11,681 nucleotides of DNA from B18-G2 sp964432835 (GTDB taxonomy: Archaea; Thermoplasmatota; E2; DHVEG-1; B18-G2): NCBI GenBank assembly GCA_964432835.1, contig CAYSPA010000034.1, positions 1-11,681 of the forward strand, in the 5' to 3' direction. The notes beneath the pieces are model-generated. The model was not told where the DNA came from and did not search any database. It worked only from the letters and a program-made list of their open reading frames with translations. The translations under genes and the position numbers were made by a program. Of the stretch, positions 6,718 to 11,681 are shown in pieces. Every line of letters begins with the position of its first letter. The first letter of the stretch is position 1.

Positions 6718-7713
6718 TTAACGTTTTTTCCACATGGGTGGATATGTTCCCCTCTCCATGACAACCCTCTCGGGTATAACACAGACTCCGGTATCACGAA
6801 TTAGCATCTCCTCCGTGCTCATGTTCGCCTTTCCGATCATAACAGCTTCTCCCTTGAGGGTCATAACAGCGACCACATCTCCTTTTTTGATACCCGAATC
6901 GACTTCCAAAACCCCGGGTAAAGTCAGACTGGCTCCATGACAGAGGGCATCTACTGCGGAATCCCTGACCACGATCTTTGGAAGATGGTCGAGCATTCTT
7001 TCTATCGGTTTTATACATCTCCTTATCTCCTCTTCGTAGCCATCCTCTCTCCACAGTTCATATGCATCCTTGAGGTCGTGGAGGGTAACGCTTTCTTCCT
7101 CGCTCAGTGTACCCACCCTTGTTCTCCTGAGTTCCTGCATGTGTGCGCCGACACCAAGTTTCTTTCCTATATCCACGCATAGCCTTCTTATGTAAGTACC
7201 TGCCTCGCAACCCACTCTGAACAGAACATCCCTTCCCTCAATTTCAATTATATCAAGATAATATATTCTTCTCTTTCTCCTCGCTCTCTTTACCGCGGAT
7301 TTTACGGGTGGCACCTGATAAATCTCTCCAACAAATTTCTCAAATACCGCTCTGAGTATATCCTCGCTCACTTCCCTGTGGAGTCTCATTATTCCAACAT
7401 ATTCTTTTCCAGCCGTCAGCAAAACCTTGAGCAATTTTGTTCCCCTGTTAATAGCTACGGGCAATACACCTGTAACCCTTGGATCAAGAGTTCCACCGTG
7501 ACCAACATTTTTAGCGCTCAGTATCTCCCTCACCCAGGAAACGACCTGATGAGAAGTGGGGCCGGAGGGTTTGTCAAGATTGATCATTCCCATCTCCAGA
7601 AGTTCTTCCACGCTCCTGTCTTCTGGTTTCTTCCCATACAGAGGGTTGGTTTTTCCAAAGGCTCTGACGAGCCTCTGTCTCTTTTTACATGATGGAAGGG
7701 TTCCTTCTTTCAT
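6718..7713 (-). CDS. cbf5: Cbf5, H/ACA-guided rRNA and tRNA pseudouridine synthase
   Basis: The 331-residue product is the catalytic subunit of archaeal H/ACA ribonucleoprotein particles, with Nop10, Gar1 and L7Ae as partners. It converts uridine to pseudouridine in rRNA and can modify U55 of tRNA. The catalytic domain shows MINLDKPSGPTSHQVV at 43-58, GHGGTLDPRVTGVLP at 71-85 with catalytic D77, YQVPPVKSAVKR at 132-143 and EAGTYIRRLCVDIG at 170-183. A C-terminal PUA domain begins at about LPKIVVRDSAVDALCHGA (244-261) and ends in the family's typical ERGTYPPMWKKR. The N-terminal extension of about 40 residues and the PUA domain mark it as Cbf5 rather than bacterial TruB. Its ATG overlaps the cmk stop (ATGA), so the two are translationally coupled. 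Confidence 0.96.
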   Translation of the reverse strand: MKEGTLPSCKKRQRLVRAFGKTNPLYGKKPEDRSVEELLEMGMINLDKPSGPTSHQVVSWVREILSAKNVGHGGTLDPRVTGVLPVAINRGTKLLKVLLTAGKEYVGIMRLHREVSEDILRAVFEKFVGEIYQVPPVKSAVKRARRKRRIYYLDIIEIEGRDVLFRVGCEAGTYIRRLCVDIGKKLGVGAHMQELRRTRVGTLSEEESVTLHDLKDAYELWREDGYEEEIRRCIKPIERMLDHLPKIVVRDSAVDALCHGASLTLPGVLEVDSGIKKGDVVAVMTLKGEAVMIGKANMSTEEMLIRDTGVCVIPERVVMERGTYPPMWKKR

Positions 7714-8249
7714 ATTTCCCCTTTGGTTTTCAGTTTCTCGATAATGATGTCAACTATCTCTTCGGGAGTTTTATCGCTTGTATCTATAACCAGATCATAA
7801 ATAGATTCATCGTTGATATCTATGCCATAAAACTCTCTGTATCTTTTGGCTTCGCTTCTTTCCCGCTCAAGGGTTTCTTTCAGTTTTCTATCCCTATCGC
7901 CTCCTTCTCTCTTCAGTATCCTCTCTATCCGTGTATCGATGTCTGCTTTGAGAAGGACTTTGAATGCGGGTATGTTATTCATATGGGCGATCCAGCCTGC
8001 AAGACGTCCCTCGAGTATGATGTTTCCTTTTTCCAGTATCTCCTTCTGATACTCATCCAGTTTTTTATCCACCTCGGGATTTTTTTCGCAGTATTTGCTG
8101 AATTCTGAGAGAGACATCCCCCTTTTTTCAGCCTCCCGTCTAAATATCTCCCCCGCATAGATGTATGGCAGATTGAGTTTCTCCTTGAGGAGCAGGGATA
8201 CGGTCGTTGTTCCCGCGCCTGGCGCGCCACTTATGGTTATGATTGGCAT
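7710..8249 (-). CDS. cmk: Cytidylate kinase, archaeal type
   Basis: The 179-residue product phosphorylates CMP or dCMP with ATP. The P-loop is GAPGAGTTT at 8-16; the TTT in place of the usual KTT or KST is typical of cytidylate kinases. Other family features are AGEIFRREAEKRG at 32-44, the substrate-binding EGRLAG at 80-85, the lid-like KREGGDRDRK at 113-122, RYREFYGID at 136-144 and YDLVIDTS at 151-158. A TATA box lies 27 bases before the ATG, and there is no clear Shine-Dalgarno site. The gene is the first of a cmk-cbf5 unit. A role in NMP supply beside ribosome assembly genes is the usual euryarchaeal arrangement. Confidence 0.95.
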   Translation of the reverse strand: MPIITISGAPGAGTTTVSLLLKEKLNLPYIYAGEIFRREAEKRGMSLSEFSKYCEKNPEVDKKLDEYQKEILEKGNIILEGRLAGWIAHMNNIPAFKVLLKADIDTRIERILKREGGDRDRKLKETLERERSEAKRYREFYGIDINDESIYDLVIDTSDKTPEEIVDIIIEKLKTKGEI

Positions 8250-8267
8250 TCAATTCCGAGAACCCTT

Positions 8268-8280
8268 CGCGATATTTATC
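8268..8280 (-). promoter_or_regulatory. TATA-box promoter of the cmk-cbf5 unit
   Basis: On the minus strand the segment reads GATAAATATCGCG, preceded by the purine-rich CAAAAA as a possible BRE. Its centre is about 27 bases before the cmk ATG at 8249, fitting a leaderless start. It lies in the 49-base gap after the DUF106 gene, so cmk-cbf5 can be transcribed apart from the secY operon. Confidence 0.5.
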
Positions 8281-8298
8281 TTTTTGTGACTTCGAAAG

Positions 8299-8949
8299 TT
8301 ATCCAGATGTGTGCAACCACTTTCCAGATACCTTAAGGTACTTCAGAATCTGTCTGAAAACCTGCCCCACAACTGTCGTGAAAACTATGTAAAACAGGAA
8401 CCAGTTTGAGATGATTACAAAATTCCTCCCAGTGAGTGAGACTACATCCGCCCATGGTGTGGTAAAATAGAAGTAGGGTACTCTCTGTAAAAAAGACATG
8501 AGCCAGATGAATATTGGAGTTATAAAAATGAGAACGAGAACCATCTGTTTGGTTATTCCGCTGGTCGATTGGGATTGCACCTCCAAAATCTTCGGTTGCA
8601 GTTTCATAAGTTTTTTGATTTTTTCTGTATCCTTTTTTTCTCTGGCTTTCTTTAGTTCTTTCTGAAAATACTCTGCCATTTTCTGCGCCCTCGCCTGCGC
8701 CTTCCAGTCCATGAAGATGTTGGTGAATATTGAGCTCAGGATTACCACTATGATACCTGCTATGGATATGGTGAGAAGAGGATAAGTTGCGTCGAAGCCT
8801 ATAAGAGGATAGAGTACGGAGTCGAGGGCTGTGGCTATGGAGAGTCTGACACTCGGTAATGCTATGAGCATCATCATCAAAAGCACGAGTGTATATGGCA
8901 GCAGGAAATCTCTCATCTGGGATGAAGATTGTTGGGTTTCACTCTTCAT
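8299..8949 (-). CDS. DUF106 membrane insertase (EMC3/YidC-like, Oxa1 superfamily)
   Basis: The 216-residue membrane protein has hydrophobic segments at about 17-35, 55-79, 135-154 and 178-197. The second and third are separated by a charged, helical coiled-coil region (82-125, MDWKAQARAQKMAEYFQKELKK and onward). This layout, and the position just after secY and adk, match the archaeal DUF106 family (Ylp1 in Methanocaldococcus), related to EMC3, GET1 and TMCO1. It probably inserts membrane proteins near the ribosome and the Sec channel. The start overlaps the adenylate kinase gene by 11 bases, which indicates translational coupling. A second ATG at codon 12 (8916) has no Shine-Dalgarno site and is less likely. 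Confidence 0.92.
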   Translation of the reverse strand: MKSETQQSSSQMRDFLLPYTLVLLMMMLIALPSVRLSIATALDSVLYPLIGFDATYPLLTISIAGIIVVILSSIFTNIFMDWKAQARAQKMAEYFQKELKKAREKKDTEKIKKLMKLQPKILEVQSQSTSGITKQMVLVLIFITPIFIWLMSFLQRVPYFYFTTPWADVVSLTGRNFVIISNWFLFYIVFTTVVGQVFRQILKYLKVSGKWLHTSG

Positions 8950-9502
8950 ACAATCCCTTCAAAACGGGTTCGGCCTGTTTTACGGCCTCATCCAGAGCAT
9001 TATCATGATTCTGTACGATCTTGACCGTTGCTCCGGTCAGAGCTGCATACGCCATCGCTATCGCTCTATTTATCTGCTGATGCTCCGCTATTTCCTCTAT
9101 ACTGTCCGGGTCTCTCTTTCTCGTTTTATCCTTCTGTCTCCTGTTGTATATCTCTTCGGGATTCGCCTCCACCACGACTATTGTTCTGGGTTTCAGTTTC
9201 GTTATGACCCACTCCGGGAGACCCGGCATGTAACCCTGTGGTGTCTTTATGGTACAGTGCGTATCCACTATCACATTTCCCATCTTTGCAACCTCTTCTG
9301 CCGTTTTTATCTGGAGTTCCCTCTGTTTTTCAAGGGGTAGTTTTCTCATCTCATCTCTATCGTTCGCCCAGCCGAGTTTCTTTGCTATTTCTATCATCAC
9401 GGTACCAAAGGTGACGAACTTTATATCCATGCCTTCAGCTGCTTTTTGCATTACCGTTGTCTTCCCGACACCGGGGATGCCAGTAACAACTATCACTCCC
9501 AT
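8939..9502 (-). CDS. adkA: Adenylate kinase, archaeal AdkA type
   Basis: The 187-residue product converts AMP and ATP to two ADP. The P-loop GIPGVGKTT is at 8-16. Further archaeal AdkA features are FVTFGTVMIEIAKKLGW at 29-45, DTHCTIKTPQGYMPGLP at 80-96 and RRQKDKTRKRDPDS at 121-134. The family is the short, trimeric archaeal enzyme, distinct in sequence from bacterial Adk. A good Shine-Dalgarno sequence, GAGGGTGAT (9508-9516), overlaps the secY stop six bases before the ATG, so translation is probably coupled to secY. Confidence 0.95.
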   Translation of the reverse strand: MGVIVVTGIPGVGKTTVMQKAAEGMDIKFVTFGTVMIEIAKKLGWANDRDEMRKLPLEKQRELQIKTAEEVAKMGNVIVDTHCTIKTPQGYMPGLPEWVITKLKPRTIVVVEANPEEIYNRRQKDKTRKRDPDSIEEIAEHQQINRAIAMAYAALTGATVKIVQNHDNALDEAVKQAEPVLKGLYEE

Positions 9503-9508
9503 CTCAAA

Positions 9509-11038
9509 TCACCCTCTGCCGAAGAATTTTCTCAACACGGGATGCATATCCATGGCCTGCTCTCTCGCTATATCTTCATAAAGTCTGATCAGTATACCAA
9601 CCATCAGGAGAACACCGGTACCCGTCGTTCTACCTACGGTTCCGACGGCATCCGCAAATACGGCGAGCGCACCAACGGTTGCGGCACCAATTATGGTTAC
9701 AGCAGGAATGTATCTCTCAAGAATCTTTCGAAGTATCCTGGGGTCTCTTCTGAATCCCGGAATGTGCATATCTGAGTGCTGAATCTGTCTCGCCACATCG
9801 GCGGGACCCAGTCCGGTGGTTTCTATCCAGAATTTGCCGAAGATTATAGCACCTATGAGATAGACAGAAAAGTATATGATAAAGTGCAGAGCGTGCTGCC
9901 ATGGCGCGTGGGTATCGCCGGTAACGCTGTATCCAAACATTGGGAGAAGCCATCCCGTAATGCCATTGAGTGGAGAGAGATACCACACCGCACCCATTGT
10001 CGGTCTGGAATGACCGGGTGGGTATGTGCCAAGCCACCATTTTCCTCCGAGGAGAGGAATGTCGGGATGAGTGTAAAAAATCAGGGCAAACATGTTTATG
10101 TTTGCGAGGAGCGCGGACATGAGAATGACGGGGATGTTGGATGTGTAAATCAATCTTATGGGATATCTCCCTCTGGCGCCTCTCGCAATTGTGTGCGCAA
10201 GAGGTATCTCCACTCTGCTTGATTCAGCGTATGCCACGAAGAAAAATATCGTCAAGGTTCCCAGGAGAGCAACAATGGAGTTTGCATGGAATACGAGAAT
10301 CCTTCCAAACCCCTCGCTGACCAGACCACCAACGGTGTAGTGAGATGCTATGTAATATGCGCCCGGTATCAGGCCGGCGGGAGGATTGTTCAAACTCAGA
10401 GGAAGATTTGGATTTACCGGTAGCCAGTTAATGAGACCTGTAACAATTGCCTCGGATACTCCCGCTGCGATGAAAAGGGACACTCCAGACCCTATGCCCC
10501 ACTTCGATATCAACTCATCCATGAGATAGATGATCCACGCACCCATGAAGAGTTGTAGTACTATTATGGCGTTCGCCAAGGGTCTTCCACCAACCATGCT
10601 GACAAAAGCGGGATCGGGAGAAAGATATCCAAATACCTGGGGTATAGCCTCGACTATGATCATTATAACGATCAGGATTTTCTGGAAACCCTGATATATC
10701 ATCTTGTCCTCGCTTTTCGTCAGGTCGAGTTTTATCATTTTGGCTCCAACGAATAACTGTAGAATGATCGATGCGGTCACTATCGGTCCTATGCCAAGAT
10801 GCGCCAGGCTGCCGCTCGCTCCCGCCATCACCGCCCTGAATCCCGCAAAGAGGTCTATGGTTGTCTTTGAAATACCGTAGAGGGGTATCTGGGTCAGGAT
10901 GTAATAGATTATGAGACAGAATATTGTCCAAAACAACTTTGTCTTGAATGGAATGTAACCCTCTGGTCTGGCTATGGCTGGCCATCTCTCTATAAGCGGT
11001 TTGAATGCGAACAATTTGCTTTTCTCTTCTCCCGCCAT
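9509..11038 (-). CDS. secY: Protein translocase subunit SecY (Sec61 alpha)
   Basis: The 509-residue product is the channel of the Sec translocon, working with SecE and Sec61 beta. Ten membrane segments can be placed at about 34-54, 80-100 (after the plug region DLFAGFRAVMAG), 117-137, 155-173, 183-203, 254-272, 301-322, 384-402, 442-463 and 469-486. The cytosolic ribosome-facing loops contain AESSRVEIPLAHTIARGARG (270-289) and FWIETTGLGPADVARQI (403-419). The protein is about 70 residues longer than the roughly 436-residue Methanocaldococcus SecY. The extra length lies mainly in two external loops, about 204-253 and 323-383. The ATG is two bases past GTGATC, which pairs with the archaeal 16S rRNA 3' end and overlaps the uL15 stop. 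Gaps to uL15 and adkA are 4 and 6 bases. Confidence 0.97.
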   Translation of the reverse strand: MAGEEKSKLFAFKPLIERWPAIARPEGYIPFKTKLFWTIFCLIIYYILTQIPLYGISKTTIDLFAGFRAVMAGASGSLAHLGIGPIVTASIILQLFVGAKMIKLDLTKSEDKMIYQGFQKILIVIMIIVEAIPQVFGYLSPDPAFVSMVGGRPLANAIIVLQLFMGAWIIYLMDELISKWGIGSGVSLFIAAGVSEAIVTGLINWLPVNPNLPLSLNNPPAGLIPGAYYIASHYTVGGLVSEGFGRILVFHANSIVALLGTLTIFFFVAYAESSRVEIPLAHTIARGARGRYPIRLIYTSNIPVILMSALLANINMFALIFYTHPDIPLLGGKWWLGTYPPGHSRPTMGAVWYLSPLNGITGWLLPMFGYSVTGDTHAPWQHALHFIIYFSVYLIGAIIFGKFWIETTGLGPADVARQIQHSDMHIPGFRRDPRILRKILERYIPAVTIIGAATVGALAVFADAVGTVGRTTGTGVLLMVGILIRLYEDIAREQAMDMHPVLRKFFGRG

Positions 11039-11040
11039 AC

Positions 11041-11046
11041 GATCAC
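11041..11046 (-). promoter_or_regulatory. Ribosome binding site of secY inside the uL15 stop
   Basis: GTGATC, the 3' part of the archaeal GGAGGTGATC consensus, contains the uL15 TGA stop and ends two bases before the secY ATG. This fixes the secY start and suggests that a ribosome ending uL15 can restart on secY. Confidence 0.5.
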
Positions 11047-11435
11047 TTTACGATAACGACTTCTCCTCCTCTCTCTTCGATCTTCTGTATGGCCTTCTGG
11101 GTCGCCTTTGGAACAATAACCTTTATAGTTGTCTTCACGTCACCCCTGCCGAGCAACCTGTCAAAACCCTCGGATTTTAAATCTATTTCTTTTTTTTCCG
11201 GGAATAGGATCTCAAGGTCTCCAACATTTATCGCTCTAACCTCTCTCCTGTCAAAAGGTCTCTTGAAACCCCTCCTTCCAAAGTGATCTCTCATGTACTT
11301 GAGGACGTAGGTGTATTTGTGCTTATGAAGACCCGCATTTCCTCTACCACCACGCAGACCGGCACCTCTTCCCGCCTTTTTACCTCTTCCGTGGGTTCTT
11401 GAGCCCCTTCGTTTTTTCGTCCGGTCTCGCACCAC
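11043..11435 (-). CDS. rpl15p: Large-subunit ribosomal protein uL15 (L15p)
   Basis: The product has 130 residues from the preferred GTG at 11435. It is basic and glycine-rich at the N-terminus (RDRTKKRRGSRTHGRG, then AGRGAGLRGGRG), which threads into 23S rRNA. The globular C-terminal part is INVGDLEILF, IKVIVPKATQKAIQKIEERG and a valine-rich end, as in archaeal L15p. The frame can also open at GTG 11444. I prefer 11435 because it gives MVRDRTKKRRG, like other archaeal L15 N-termini, and because the Shine-Dalgarno sequence then has usable spacing. The gene is first in the uL15-secY-adkA-DUF106 operon. Confidence 0.96.
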   Translation of the reverse strand: MVRDRTKKRRGSRTHGRGKKAGRGAGLRGGRGNAGLHKHKYTYVLKYMRDHFGRRGFKRPFDRREVRAINVGDLEILFPEKKEIDLKSEGFDRLLGRGDVKTTIKVIVPKATQKAIQKIEERGGEVVIVK

Positions 11436-11438
11436 TCC

Positions 11439-11449
11439 GATCACTCTCC
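11439..11449 (-). promoter_or_regulatory. Ribosome binding site of uL15, deciding the GTG start
   Basis: GGAGAGTGATC matches the archaeal Shine-Dalgarno GGAGGTGATC with one extra base. It ends three bases before the GTG at 11435 and would overlap the alternative GTG at 11444, which argues for the lower start. Confidence 0.45.
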
Positions 11450-11476
11450 AAGGTGAAAATCTGGATAGCAGATACG

Positions 11477-11490
11477 GTTATATATTATTT
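11477..11490 (-). promoter_or_regulatory. TATA-box promoter of the uL15-secY operon
   Basis: On the minus strand the segment reads AAATAATATATAAC, preceded by the purine-rich CGAAAAGT as a BRE-like element. It lies between the stop of the small upstream gene (11499) and uL15. A start about 26 bases downstream would leave a leader of roughly 20 bases carrying the Shine-Dalgarno site. Confidence 0.55.
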
Positions 11491-11498
11491 ACTTTTCG

Positions 11499-11666
11499 CT
11501 ATGGTTCAACATATCCAACGGTTTTGCTTATGGTTACGACTCTGCCCGTCTCTGATGCTGCCTTTTCCGCTTCCTTCAAAGCCTCCTCAAATTTTCCCCT
11601 GATATACATGATTCTCTCACCGTCATCGAGAACATACTCTTCATCCCTGCTCTTGCTGTAGTTCAT
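11499..11666 (-). CDS. Small protein of unknown function (possibly longer, open at window edge)
   Basis: From the ATG at 11666 the frame encodes 55 residues. The N-terminal half is MNYSKSRDEEYVLDDGERI; the helical RGKFEEALKEAEKAASETG follows, then a strand-like VVTISKTVGYVEP at the end. The layout of strand, Ala/Glu/Lys-rich helix and strand suggests a compact alpha/beta mini-domain. I do not recognise the family; it is not uL30, which often precedes uL15. There is no stop between 11666 and the right edge, so the true start could lie outside the window. The gene is on the same strand as the uL15 operon, but a TATA box lies between them. Codon use resembles the neighbours, and the frame ends cleanly just before that promoter. 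Confidence 0.6.
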   Translation of the reverse strand: MNYSKSRDEEYVLDDGERIMYIRGKFEEALKEAEKAASETGRVVTISKTVGYVEP

Positions 11667-11681
11667 ACAAGTAGAGAAATC

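Noticed and set aside
9776..10222. Plus-strand open frame of 148 codons inside secY
   Set aside because: It is antisense to conserved SecY membrane segments and the ribosome-binding loop, with no plausible product.
1..11681. CRISPR array, insertion sequence, prophage or defence island
   Set aside because: I see no spaced direct repeats, transposase or integrase motifs, or nuclease/helicase defence proteins; the content is mostly core genes plus exported proteins.

Overview
The window is archaeal chromosomal DNA, most likely from a thermophilic euryarchaeon near the Thermoplasmata. Supporting signs are an archaeal type IA topoisomerase, Cbf5 rather than bacterial TruB, archaeal-type adenylate and cytidylate kinases, a DUF106 membrane insertase next to SecY, TATA-box promoters about 25-29 bases before several start codons, and a serine tRNA with no encoded CCA. 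Codon use is rich in AGA/AGG and ATA, as in many thermophiles. The exact lineage cannot be fixed from the sequence alone.

Left part (1-4351). A truncated exported thioredoxin-fold protein (minus strand) is divergent from topA across a short two-promoter intergenic region. topA is followed on the plus strand by a large exported protein with Asp-box (BNR-like) repeats and a C-terminal CARDB-like domain.

Middle (4343-6689). On the minus strand lie a probable lipoprotein (HEWG-type N-terminal region plus a BsuPI-like C-terminal domain) and, just after it, an MtnA-type sugar-phosphate isomerase. The isomerase converges with the Asp-box gene and overlaps it by 9 bases. A tRNA-Ser(GGA) gene sits directly before the lipoprotein promoter.

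Right part (6718-11681). This is a minus-strand information-processing and secretion cluster. In transcription order it reads: a small unidentified protein at the window edge, uL15, SecY, adenylate kinase, DUF106/EMC3-like insertase, cytidylate kinase, Cbf5, then tRNA-Ser. uL15 to DUF106 are tightly packed with Shine-Dalgarno sites and form one operon behind a TATA box upstream of uL15. cmk and cbf5 form a second unit with its own TATA box and a 4-base ATGA overlap. The order is a shortened form of the ribosomal protein-secY-adk-DUF106-cmk-cbf5 cluster of euryarchaea, joining ribosome assembly, the Sec translocon, nucleotide supply and rRNA modification.

I see no CRISPR array, insertion sequence, integrase or defence system. 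There is no gene-free stretch longer than about 100 bases. The least understood items are the three exported proteins, a perfect 22-bp palindrome inside the lipoprotein gene, and the small protein before uL15.
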